Shown here: positions 1 to 11,587 of the stretch, piece after piece
Layout: each line of letters starts with the position of its first letter
Numbering within the stretch: the stretch's first letter is position 1
From: Stratiolaelaps scimitus
Taxonomy: Eukaryota; Arthropoda; Arachnida; Mesostigmata; Laelapidae
NCBI GenBank assembly: GCA_019614645.1
Contig: JABWDB010000002.1
Coordinates: 16,095,501 to 16,159,500 of the forward strand
Length of the DNA stretch: 64,000 bases
Reading direction: 5' to 3'
Made by a program: the position numbers and the translations under genes
The notes under the pieces: model-generated
Databases searched by the model: none
The model's input: only the letters and a program-made list of their open reading frames with translations
What the model was told of the DNA's origin: nothing

Positions 1-45
1 CCTCCTAATAACGTACCGCACCGACATGTAGGTGCCGCGACGCCC

Positions 46-2942
46 TTACGGCCGCTTGCTTGTGACAAAGTGTGATAGCAAAACACCGCTAGTAACAGAC
101 ACGTTCAATGAACTTATCCTCTTGCTGAAGCTTGGTATCGATACGGTGGATGTGAAGAATGACACGAGATCCTCATGAACACCCTGGCTCTCATTGCCCA
201 ACACGACTAGTCTGTTTCGTTCAGTAGCCTAAAAGTAGAGGCAGAGTTGAGGCTACTTGTTAATAGAAATCAAGATAGTCCTAAGGAAATTCTGAAAAAT
301 GATTGTTATTATTATTAGATTCTCGTAGCGGCAATTTCGCCGGTCTATACCGACAGCGGGAAATCGCACAATTGCTGTCCACGAGATACCGTCGGCAAAA
401 TGATGATGCATTCTAGACGGTATCTATGATTGGCGGACATAAATCGCGTTATAATCTTTCTCATGTCCTTTCATGATCATCATGGCACACGTGGCCTGCG
501 AGCAACAGCCTGCCTGGTGGAGTCTATACCTTTAGGAAAAGTAACAGCTTTAAGAAAATACTCTTATATGACAAATTCAATGTTGATAGTGGTTAAATTC
601 GATAATGATACCTTGTAATCGCTATAGGGGGCGCAGTCCTGATCAGATCCGATGATGTCCCAGCCCAGTCGCTGAAGAAACGTGAAAAATTTGAATGAAT
701 CGTCCACCGAGTAGAGCGGAGCACACTCCAAGGCTCCCGCGGACGCCTGTAGCAGCAGCAGTAACAGAAAGGGAAGACAGATGGTAATCGCGACAATTAC
801 AAGGAAGACCACAGACATTACGGAAATTACACAACAACACGTTTTTCTGCAAAAAAAGAGCAAATAGACCATCGAACGCCGTGTGCGCCCGTCCTTGTCC
901 AGCCTCGACAGCGTTATGCTTTATAGAAAACGTACAACAACGGGCCACATTATGGTTGCCAATGATCACATGTCGAAAAGTCGTCAATCGAGGGGGAAAA
1001 TAAGTACAATCCAAGCATGGCTCGTATATAAGCCTAGTTTAGACAAAGGGTGTCCAATTCAACAAACGCCTTGAAACACGTCTCGCCAGAAACCTGTTTT
1101 CAGATGCCTCTCTATTGTAACACTAATGAAATCACGCAGTGACCAACCGGCCCCACCCCGCAAGGAATTCACTGACGACAGTATCTGATGACAATGTTAT
1201 ACTACCTTAGCAACGACAGGACTGAGTCTGCATGAGTGCTTCGTTGGGACGAAGATGCCATCGATGCCAAGAAACACAGCGGTCCGTATAATGGCGCCCA
1301 TATTCATGGGGTCTTGAACGCGGTCTATGTACACGCACAGCTGGCCGGAATCATCGGTTTCACCGAAACTCTCCATAGCTTCGATCCATGGCTTCACTTC
1401 TAACGGAGACACCTGAGGAAGGCCATGAATGTAGACGGTTTTAAAGTAAAAAGTATAACTGTGGTCCGAATACGAACAGTAGTGGTAGTAACATGTAGCA
1501 AAAAACAGATGCGAGTTACCACGAATTATGCGTCTGCTGAATGAACCTTTTCAGTTCGTGGGTCGCAGGTATAAGAGAGGTATATATATATATACTGATT
1601 TATTGGAGGCTACCAATAGAACACTGTGTCTCACAGCCAGCTGCGCCTTACCTGCAAAGCAATGCCTTGATGTGCGGCTTTTTTGGTCAGTACATTCATT
1701 TGATTCGGGTCAATCTCTTTGATGGGGATTTGACGAGCACTCGCTTTTTCCAAGACGCGTCGAATATTGTCATTCGACACTTCACCTTCGTCCAGCTTTG
1801 AGCAAAATATCTGCAAGGTCACAAGGTTGCAACGCTGGGGTTAGCACGATGAACATCCATAAAACGGACGACAAGAAGCTATAAGGTGGGTCGCAATTAC
1901 CTGCAGGGCGTATACAGGGATTGTTCGATCGACTGACATGCAGGATGGCATAAATGCATTAATTAGGACGAATTCATCATCATGTTTTTTTATTATAGGC
2001 TTCGTATACGTCTCCGCTGTACAGCGAGTACACACGCTACCCAGCGAACACATTGTATCGACGAACCAGACGAGCGCTGAAGCATATGTGACAACATATA
2101 TATGAACAAAGTGATGGAGATTTTTAACCACCGCTATTAATAGTCTCATTACATGTCTAATGCTTCAACAAACTTAACATTAAGACGAGTTTTTCCACGC
2201 CACCGCATCAACCACAACATTTTTTTGTTCTTCTAGACTCTCGTCTTCGCAAAAATTAGTGGTGGCAATGATCAATTACCTTGTACAATGTTCGCTTGCG
2301 TTCATCCAGGCAGATCTCAACGGGGTGTATGCCGAACAACGTCTCTCTCAATTCTTTTGTCTGCAACGAGACGTATTACAGAAACAAACATCGTTGATAT
2401 TAGCAGTCAAATCGACAAAGTTGCATGTTAACCTGATCACTTCAGAGCACTATTTATTTTTAGAATACTCTACTAAGCTTTATCATCAGCTTTCACTGCG
2501 ATATACAACTGCTAATCTAATTGTCCCCAAATTGAATTCTTATATATGGACTGTGGACAGAATATAGATGACACGTGCTACCACCGATATCGTCGTCAGT
2601 CATAAAATCATATCATTTAAGGTAAGTTGGATCTTGCGTCACAGCTAGCCAGACTATCAGGTATGCTTGGTGGACCATGTTCCGTGGAAATCAACTATCC
2701 AGCGATGCCAGCCGAGCTGGACGACTTCTATTTCTACAATACTTCACCTTTTTAGTATGAGGCCGATTTGTCGAAGGAACCTCATTGTCTTGTTGTTTGC
2801 GTCCAGCTGATCTTGGAATCCTCTTCTCTTCGTTGGGCTCTGGCTTCGCGTTCGCAGTCGCGAAGGGTCGGGCAATAAGCATGCTGTTCAGATCGACCTT
2901 CGCTAATCGCGACGTCAATCGGCCCACGGCGTTTTGAAGCAT
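46..2942 (-). CDS. MRM1: Mitochondrial rRNA 2'-O-methyltransferase 1-like (SpoU/TrmH SPOUT family)
   Basis: MRM1 methylates a ribose of mitochondrial large-subunit rRNA, using SAM bound in a knotted SPOUT fold. Exons on the minus strand: 2748-2942, about 1901-1999, 1652-1810, 1206-1412, 612-746 and 46-228, joining in frame to about 325 residues (human about 350). The N-terminus is basic and hydroxylated with an ARPFATA stretch, like a mitochondrial targeting peptide. Residues about 99-151 form the substrate-binding domain (VLEKASARQIPIKEID). The three SpoU motifs follow: DRVQDPMNMGAIIRT, LVVLGNESQG (about 272-281) and SLNVSVTSGVLLSHF (about 305-319), with the key Asn, Glu and Ser-Leu-Asn all present. 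Exons 3 to 6 are firm. The acceptor of exon 2 (near 1999) is weak, and ATG 2942 was chosen over 2960 because an acceptor-like CAG precedes it. The stop is inside the window at 46-48. Confidence 0.85.
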
Positions 2943-3056
2943 CTCTGTAACAGATATCATTTTGTACACGCATACAACGACAGATATTGCGTATCAACAT
3001 ATAAAGGTAGCTCGTTTGGTATTATTGTCCACCTGGCACAATCGATTATACAAATG

Positions 3057-3090
<34 letters not shown>

Positions 3091-5056
3091 TCCGTATATG
3101 AATATACTCTCTTTCTGCAAACAAAGATCAAGGACGGAATAAATTAACGCGGTCCGGCGCGATTCCGTTTCGAGTGCGCGAACAAGCAGCGCGCTATCAA
3201 ACACAAACTGGCTTCGTTTCGCCACTTGAACGGTGGTACGCAAGCGCAAAGTCGATAGCCGATAACTCCAGTAACTACGTTGAACACCGATCAATGAGAT
3301 GAACTGTTGCAGTTCTGTTGTCCAACCGATAGTGTACTCACCGGAAGTTTGTTTTGCGTAAACTTCTTGAAGACAGAGAGCGAGCCCGCAACAAAGATTT
3401 ACCTACTGCACACGCGCGTGGGCTCCTTTGTCTGCCGGATTGCTCACAACATTGATCTGTGCGCCCCAAAAGCGACATGTCCTTAGATAGGCTGGCGTGT
3501 GGATTCATACAGACAGTGCGGGTTGGATGAGGTTTCAGGAGGTTTCGCCCTTCGGTGATTTTGCTGTACGGGGTAAGGTGCCAATGATTGTAGAGGGTTG
3601 TTTTTCGTTGATAATCGGAAATATCGAATTTTAATTAATCAATGCTGTTCACTAGTTAGATGTGGCATACGTCTCGGAGCGAAATGCATGCAGCTGAGAT
3701 AAGTTGATTCTTATGGCAGATAACGTAAGCGCATGTGTTTGTGTCTTCCTGTTGAGGGTTTAAAAATCGATTTTTCTTTTAAAGTTGGATCTTTTGGATT
3801 CTTCTTCTATCATTTATTATCGTACGCTGCGCATTTTTTTTTACAGATCGATGCGGGTACTATCAACGTGGTGTTATTGAATAAGTAGTGCTATTGGTAA
3901 GAATCAATACACCACCAAACGTTACATGCTCTTGTATACATTAACATTTGGATAACGTTGCCTTCCTCTAACCGATCTTCGAATCCCTATTCGACACTAT
4001 TTTAAATGACATTCGTCACTTTGAAGTGATACAAGAGTCAATCAATATAACTTTAAGCAGCATGGCGTGTGTTAGCCGCCGAGTAATAAAATTCGGTTTT
4101 AGGTCACCAAATATTGTATGCGTGCAGATTGTCGGACCTCGAGTGCGTAGGCCTTGGTTCGGCTAACTAATTTAAATTCCACTTCAAGACAAGGCTTGTT
4201 TGCTTGTTTATGGACCTTGCAGTTAGTCGCGTCCCGGTCTCCCTCTCTTCAGGCTTCCATTCTTGACACAGTTTCAGCTTGCACATATGCGAGAGTTTAT
4301 GCAGTTCCCTCGCCCTTTGTTTTGGTTTAGCACCGCACTGATGTTTGCCATATAACCTAGCATCACTCCTACATGTTGCTCATCAGCTGGCGTCCGGCAG
4401 TTCTTGTGTGCGGCAGTTTATTCTTTAAGAAATTTCCTTCTCAGTTCATCCTAGCTGTGAATTATCTCTCGTAGGTCGCCATAGTCGTGGTAAGCATATG
4501 GTGATTATACATTAATAAGCACACAGCGAATATTGAAACTTGGAATCGTGGTGAAGAGAGGTTTTTTCACCGTTTGTGCTGCCAACAAGTAGAACACGCC
4601 AAGAAAAAAATAAGCGCGGAAGAGAGACACATCCATCGGAGTCAGCCGAATAGGTAAGATGAATCCAATAAGAAATAACATTACATTGCACATAACGTTA
4701 CTGAAACAATGTAACTCAGGGCCATCCTATTTTATATGCTTAGGTTCGCGTAGTTAACCCTGCGCAATCATCGCACCAGCCGCTATAATCATTAATCTCG
4801 AGCGAGCGCATGTGGTTATCAGGTATCTCCTAGCCGTTATGTTTAACCCGTCTCTCTCACCTGCGTTGACTGCCTGGCTCTCGTAAGCGAGATTTTGACG
4901 GCTGCGAATATGACATAAATTTCCGTAGTAGACTTGGATCTAGTCCATCTGCTTCTGACGACTGTTGCTGGAACAGAAATTCCGTTTCGAAGTTTTGTTT
5001 AGGGACAGAGCCGTTCGCCGTTTAATTACCTACTGACAAACGCAAATGATACGGCA

Positions 5057-5596
5057 TCATGATAATTCAATGATATTCGAATGATCGAGCCTCTCTCGAA
5101 TTGGCGAATGGTCAGTTGCATAAGACGACGCATTGTTCTTAGCGTCGGCAACGGCAAACGATAGAGTTGACAATACAGAATCTCCCATCGATGAGACCGA
5201 TCCCCTTGACCGAATCTTGTAAACGTCCATTCGGCGTTCGACTGGACACTGACTACTATTCACGACTTCGACATCCATTTTATCGATTGGGTTTTGAAAT
5301 GGCCGATTGAAGAAGAGTACTACTGTCTCCAAGTGGTACGCAATGTGCGTGCATTGATCACGTGTTGTGCAAGATAGCACGCTTGTGATCGTTGTTCAGC
5401 TGTTGTCCCCGGACACGCTGGTGGACTCGCCTCCGAATTTTACCCGTTCATGGTTTGAGAAAAAAGATCTGCTGTGTTCGGCATCGACAATGGTGTTGCT
5501 TCTTTTAGAGCCAATTTCAAGCATCCCATTTTCGTTTTGGCTGAGTTCGTATTCATCATTATTGGACTTGATTTTATCTTGCTGAACTCCATCAGG
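5057..5596 (-). other. Possible coding exons of an unrecognised minus-strand gene
   Basis: Two polar, Ser/Asn-rich open stretches lie on the minus strand. One begins after an acceptor-like TTCAG near 5592 and runs to about 5398, reading GSKRSNTIVDAEHSRSFF in its middle. The other reads from ATG 5280 (MDVEVVNSSQCPVERRMD) to a stop at 5057. Composition is protein-like rather than repeat-derived, but no domain is recognised and no splice joining the two was confirmed. It could be a chance open stretch. Confidence 0.2.
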
Positions 5597-5694
5597 TCAT
5601 TCTGACCCTGACGCTGAGAGCGTGTTCGTTGTCGCGTGCAGCACATCTCGAGTGGAAGTGACAAAAACAGTTTTGTGGATTTCAATTAGTTGGC

Positions 5695-5734
<40 letters not shown>

Positions 5735-5844
5735 CGTCAGTACCTTGTCCATATGCAGGGCTCTTTTGTGAATACAAACTTTACTTTCTAAGTTCACCGA
5801 CCGAGTGTTAAAATGAGCGAGCCACGCCAACGTCTTATTCGCGC

Positions 5845-5990
5845 TAAACCACCAACCCGCATGCCATCTCAAGTAGCAACCGGCATGACGTTTCTACCAC
5901 CAACCTGTTGGCCAGCTTCACCACCAACTGCCATGCCACTTCAACTACAAACTGCTCTGCCATTTTTACAACACTTTGGTTGGCCACCGA
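5845..5990. repeat. Imperfect ~30-bp minisatellite
   Basis: A unit built on ACCAACC(T/C)G...GCCA recurs about every 30 bases on the plus strand, with substitutions in each copy. On the complementary strand it reads as a diverged repeat of LVV-x-A/T motifs spaced about ten residues apart. It looks like a decaying tandem array and not like a gene; no supporting splice sites or homology were seen. Confidence 0.5.
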
Positions 5991-6080
5991 TGCCAGTATT
6001 ACATTGGGTACCATTCTTGCCGCTGACCCCTTCGCGCTTCGCACTTATAAGGTATGGCCAGGTGTTCCCTAACACTTCGG

Positions 6081-6160
6081 GCCGCTTGGTGGCGTGTACA
6101 GCTAAGTCTCTGGCGGCTGTAAATATCCGGAGGGTCAAGGTTCAAGCCCCGTGAGGTGGC
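6081..6160 (+). repeat. tRNA-headed SINE-like repeat copy 1
   Basis: An A-box-like CTTGGTGGCGTG at 6085-6096 is followed about 45 bases later by a B-box-like GGTTCAAGCCCC (6139-6150), the internal RNA polymerase III promoter layout. The A-box region, the (T)GTAA(A/T)..CGGAGG middle and the B box match the copy at 38394-38560 in the same order. The arms do not pair as in a functional tRNA, so a SINE head is more likely than a tRNA gene. Confidence 0.5.
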
Positions 6161-6710
6161 ATATCCCTTTGGAATAAACGGTGTTATTATATTGTATGGA
6201 TTTCCATACGCGTCTATGGGCAACGAACGGTAGCAGTATTGTAAGTGGGTAAATTAACATAATCGCAGCGTTGTGATGCCCAACATCTTATACGATATTC
6301 AATCAGATATTTTAGATGTTCTCAGGAAGCGGTTGATAAACCTACCAAAAGGGTGCAGTTTTAAATCAAATTATGCTTTATCGAACGAGCTGCACCTCCC
6401 CATGCTTGATCTATTGATCTATGCTCACCTCAAATATGTTGTGCACCATTTCTGTTCTGTTGTTCTTCTGCCGTTTTAATCTGATTCGATATTTGTTTTG
6501 CTATTACGTGGTATAACATAACCGGACAATTTGACAGTGTATCATGCTCAGTGATCATTTTTGCAAGATATATCAGATGCTCTATAGTTCAAGATTGTGT
6601 TCGAGCCAATAAGATTATAACAAAATGAATAATAATGACACATATAAGAGAGCTTAACCATGACGCAAGCATGCATTCTTGTTTGATTTGTATTCTCCAT
6701 TTTCAGAGCA

Positions 6711-8394
6711 ATGGCAAGCATGGGTCCCGGAGGTGGAATGGGTGGGGGTCCAGGAATGGTACCCCAGGGCGCGATGGGACCACAAGGCGCTATGGGACCT
6801 CAAGGTGGGATGGTCTCTCAGGGTGGGATGGTTCCTCAGGGTGGGATGGTTCCGCAGGGAGGAATGGTTCCTCAGGGTGTTATGGGCCCTCAGGGTGTTA
6901 TGGGTCCGCAAGGCGGTATGGTTTCCCAAGGAGGGATGGTTTCCCAAGGCGGTATGGGTCCTCAAGCAAATATGGGTCCGCAAGCAGGAATTGGACCACA
7001 GATGGGAGCCATGGGTGCGATGCAGCCGCAACAGGGCCCGCCGATGGGAACACAGCAAGGTATGTCCAAGGGACGGCAATGTTAGTAAAGTCCCTCCACA
7101 ATAATAATAATAATACTGCTAATAGTAAGCTGTTCGCGTGTGGATAATTGCGAAATATAACACAGCCGTTGCCTCATTTGGGCTAAGGTTACGGTAGTGA
7201 ATCCCCACAGTTACATTACCCCTGATCAGAGCACCCGTGCGCATTATCTACTGTCTAACGAGTGGTCATTTCTTTTCAGGCGGTATGCCCCAAGGGGCGC
7301 CAGCTGGCATGGGAGGTGCTATGGCTCCAATGGGCCCGGGCGGGCCCGTAGGAGGTGGTATGGGCGGTCCCATGGGTGGTGTGAGTAATGTTGGAGGAAT
7401 GGCCGGCCCAGGAGGGCCGCATCCACCAGGTCCGATGATGGGACCAGGCGGCCCTGGTTCCCAGCAGGGACCTCAACCACCTGGTCCGCCCGGACCACCT
7501 GCGGGAGCTGGCCAGACTGCCCAATCCACCCAGCAGGAACAGCAACGCTACGACAACGTTGTCAAGGTACGCATGCTTGTCGGGTCACTAAAGGACTCGT
7601 TATCCGAGGTTGTCCGAGTCGCCGCGATGAACATCTACCACACGGCCGCCGTTGACAACGGTGTTCGCGCATCGTCAGAGGGCCCCCCACCAAGATTGGA
7701 TAAAGCACTCGAGGAATTCTATTCGATCTGCAACCAGATCGAGCTTAATCTAAAAACTATACAGGAATGTGTTCTTCAATTCCGTGACTCGCAGCAGTAT
7801 CTGCCCATCCCGGTAAGATATTACCTATATATATATTAGTCCATAAATGTATGCATGGTTATATATAATCATTAGGTATGGAGGGCGTCTGTTCGTCTGC
7901 GGGTGTAAATGTGAATGAAACGCTACTGGACCCTACTTAAAGTCGCTTATATATGGATGGACTCTACACGATGTCAACACGCTTGCTTAAACTATTTTTA
8001 TTTTCTCAAAGAAGATCTATCACTTCGATTCATATATTTACCGTCGGACGAGCTTTTTTTTACAATAAAGAGAAACGCTATCTTTCTAATTATTGCCGTC
8101 CACTGTCATATGGCTATATATATATATTAAGGCGGGATTAACGAACTTCTCGCTCACAGATCTCGGAGTATTGTATTGTATCACGTGTTATCTATGAACG
8201 CTTCGTTCCGATCGCAGGTACAGGGAGCCAAAACGGACTCTTCCGCTCATCCGGAGAATGCTTTGTCATATGGCCAATATATCGCCACAATTGGCGCCCA
8301 AGTGGCATTCGCGAAACAGGTGCAAGAGATACTAGCAGACAGTGCGAACAGGATGCAGCAACAGCAACAGCAGGTACAACCGATGTTCCACTGA
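6711..8394 (+). CDS. MED29: Mediator complex subunit 29 (intersex homologue)
   Basis: MED29 is a tail-module subunit of Mediator, which links activators to RNA polymerase II; the Drosophila homologue is intersex. Exons 6711-7059, 7280-7812 and 8218-8394 join in frame (phases 1 and 0) to 352 residues. The C-terminal part, from about residue 205, is the conserved helical MED29 domain: RLDKALEEFYSICNQIELNL, then CVLQFRDSQQYLPIP, then in the last exon NALSYGQYIATIGAQVAFAK. The N-terminal 200 residues are Met/Gly/Pro/Gln-rich, with a repeating PQGGMV unit followed by GPGG-rich sequence, making the protein much longer than the roughly 200-residue human form. A splice acceptor four bases before the ATG implies a non-coding first exon upstream. 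An AATAAA at 8620 fits its 3' end. It is convergent with NRDE2. Confidence 0.93.
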
Positions 8395-8619
8395 CAACCC
8401 GCCCACGGTTTATCATCAACTGCACTTCATCCACCTTCACCGACTTAACTCCACCGTCATCTCGTCTTCAGCCCTCCTCACTTAACCGCTTTTACCGCCG
8501 TTCAGCCGGCTACAGTTGTTATACACTTTTGTATTATAGATATAATAATACTATAGGCCCGATATATAATTGCTCCAAAAAACACGACACAAGGACAAAT
8601 CTCAACATTGTGTTTAAAG

Positions 8620-8671
8620 AATAAATTGTAACAAGTATAGTACAAGTATACAAAATGTACATGTCTTTATT
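8620..8671. terminator. Facing polyadenylation signals of MED29 and NRDE2
   Basis: AATAAA on the plus strand at 8620-8625 follows the MED29 stop by 226 bases. AATAAA on the minus strand at 8666-8671 follows the NRDE2 stop by about 78 bases. Transcripts from the two genes would therefore overlap by some tens of bases at their 3' ends. Confidence 0.55.
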
Positions 8672-8748
8672 TGCATAGCGAGCATCTTCTCGATTTCTCT
8701 CCGCGATTCGTCGGCTGGCGCAAGATCATGGCAGTCGTCTTTCTTCAA

Positions 8749-11484
8749 TCAGGCCGGACCCATTGACTTTGTATTGTCATCATCCCTCGTCTCCATCAAC
8801 AGGGTTAACTCCTCGAGTGGAGTGCGTAGCCTGAGGCCTTTTTCCGTTAGAGTATCGACGACTTGCTGGAGCATCTCGTCAAAATATAGCGCACAATCAA
8901 CAAAGATGGCTTTCGACCAGGGACAACACTGGACACCTCTTAGGAGCAGCTCTTTGGCACGATCGGTTTCTCCTGCCTGCATCTCCGCCCACGCTACGAG
9001 CCTCCAAAAGAGCGGTTGTCGCACTTCGCCCAGTTGGGCGATTGCCCTTCGCAGGCCGCCCAAACGGGTACCACTATAGGCGATCTCCTCCCGTTCCTTC
9101 CATTGAGTGTACTCCATCTCCCTCAGCAGGTAGAATAGGACGGTGGCGAACCATGAACGCTCCGGGTCGTCCCGAGGAATTGGGCAGTGCTTCCACGAAT
9201 TCGGACTTCGGTACGACACCAATGCAAGAAGAGTCATGTGCTCTTGATTTAAATGCGTCTTCTGGCAAGCAAGCTCCACGGTTCGTCGAAGATCGGCAAG
9301 CGACGACGAGAAGTATCGATAGACGAGGAGGTGCAAAAGGATACTCAATCGATGATATGCTTCCACAGAAAGTATCGAGGCTTTTCGACAGAGATAGGCA
9401 TATGCTGTGACTGGGCCTCCCATCGACAGGTTTAAGGTAATGCCGACCTCAACTGAGTATTCGTCGCGTCTATCCACGAGATACTTTGCCAGACACGAGA
9501 TGTGTTCGTCATTCACCTCGGACAATAGGGCTTTTTTTCCTAGGATCAGCGCTCCCCAATAGCTAAATAGACTTTTTAGATCTGGCATCGGCTCTCGTTG
9601 CTCGTCAAGATTTACCTTTAGAAAATCGTCAACACCAAGGTGTATACGAACATAGATGGCTAAAAAGAACACGTGGTCGCCTGAAAAATTCTCAAGTCCG
9701 GCACATGCCATCGATATAAGCTTTACGCCCCGGCTCATCGCCTCGTCGCGGGCTTTTCCTGCAGCAAGAATCAGAAGGAGTTTCGCCCATAAAGTAAGAT
9801 CCATTTGATGGGCTTTGATTTGCATTAACTTCTTCCCCAGCCTAACAGCTTGGTCCTTATCGCTGGGGCAAAGTTGAAGCAGCTGATCTAAGAGCACTTG
9901 CGCCCAATCGAACTGCGGTAGGAATACAGTCCCAGCCTTGTAGCAATTCCATAATACTTCCATACGACCTTCGGCCTCGTCTCGAGCGAAGGGGATCTTC
10001 AATAAATTAGCCATCTGGTCTGTTGTCGAGTTCCAAGCCATGTACGAGCCGTCGCCACTGGCAAGGAATCTCATAAAGGATTCAAGCATCTTTTGCAGAC
10101 ATTTCGGATCGCGTGACCGGAACACGCACATTGACACGTCATCAAAGAGGATGATCCGTTCTACATCGTCAGCATCCACCTAAATAAGACAATATATTAA
10201 AACAGATTTAAAGAAGAGGTGTTTCGTCCATTTGAGCAGTTCCGGATAATCTCTCGCACGGTTCGCTTCCAAATTCGTTATTGAATTTGACACATCGAGG
10301 TGTGTACCATGACGATCGTTGAGGGTAAACCACCACTCAACAGGGAAGGAAATTAATTTCGTTAAATCCAAAATACTGACGCATATTAGCTGACCTACCT
10401 TAGCCGGCAACCAATGCTTCCTCTGCCGTAACGTTTCTAGCGTTGCCCACACGACATTTAAGGGCCGATCAGCCGAAACCAGGTCGTCCTCTCGGGAATC
10501 GGCTCCCTCCGGAGGTGGCGATTTGCTTGAATGACCTCTATCCTTTCCCCAACCTTCGTGGTTTGCCTCGCCAATCTTAGCGCATCCACTGTCCCAGAAG
10601 GACTCAAATATTGTCTTCGACACATCGTCACTTTGCTCCAAGACCAAATGTCCTGGCTGACTGAGGTTAAAGTCGAGTAATGCCTGTGTCAGAGAGTCGC
10701 AACAGTGACAATGTGAACAAGTTTATAATCTTACAGATCGCAGTTTCTAGGAACAAATTTATTCTAGCAGTACGAAAATGAACCGAAACTGTGTGACAAA
10801 AGCGGTAGGCAACCTACGTTTGATGAGATCATTATCACTACATTTATTTTACTGCCTATAAAAATGTAAATCGTTTAATTCGTTGATGAGATATGCCATA
10901 AAGGTATTCGTTATATTTGATACATCAGGCAGAATCTCCACTGGCGTCTCTTAAACTGTTATACTGTGGCGACCGACTTTTCAAATAGTTTTTCATATTC
11001 CAAAATGATATTAAGGAATTAGACATCTACGTTGCTTAATTCGTCGATAAACGTTGTTTATACCGAAGTATAGAACTTCGGACTATGCTATCTATTCCAC
11101 TACGCGATCTCAGCATCTGATGTGGATATCTTCAACGCTGTCGTACTCACATATCTCGAATACTCTGAATTACCTGGAAGATGGCAACTGCTCTCTCAGA
11201 CTGTCCGCATTGAACCAAGAACTGTGCAAAGTCCTCAATAAGGGTGACTAGAAAGAAATCGTCGACGCGCGTCCGCCGATATGCATCAATTACTCGGCGA
11301 TACCCAGCAGTCGCTTCGTTCACGGAGAATTTCGCCACGACACGAACTGGAATTCAACGTGTGAGTAACATTAGAGCATAAATACTAGCAAAAAAAGGTG
11401 TATCCTTTGCATAAAGGTCAATTGGTCTATAATTCCTGCCGCAAAAATAATTCCACTGCAAACTGATGGGACACACGTTCCCGA

Positions 11485-11523
<39 letters not shown>

Positions 11524-11554
11524 AACACAGCGAGACTGGACAACCTGTGTAGGT

Positions 11555-11587
<33 letters not shown>

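Larger units (their letters stand above)
2943..6706. other. Interval without a recognised gene, 2.9-6.7 kb
   Basis: It holds (TA)n arrays at about 3058-3089 and 5696-5731, an imperfect minisatellite at about 5845-5990, a tRNA-headed SINE-like copy at about 6081-6160, and possible minus-strand coding sequence at 5057-5596 (listed separately). The MRM1 promoter should lie just above 2950. The first non-coding exon of MED29 must lie somewhere in this interval, because the MED29 start codon sits four bases after a splice acceptor at 6705-6706. Confidence 0.6.

Noticed and set aside
3046..3294. Open frames ending in alternating Tyr-Ile residues over (TA)n tracts, here and at many other sites
   Set aside because: They arise from TA repeats on either strand and carry no protein-like sequence outside the repeat.
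6644..6660. A 15-base match (TATAAGAGAGCTTAA) to 27757-27775
   Set aside because: A shared 15-mer is expected by chance about once or twice in 64 kb of AT-rich DNA, and similarity does not extend.
6635..7147. Other long frames over the MED29 repeat region on both strands
   Set aside because: The tandem repeat keeps several frames open; only one frame continues in phase into the MED29 domain.
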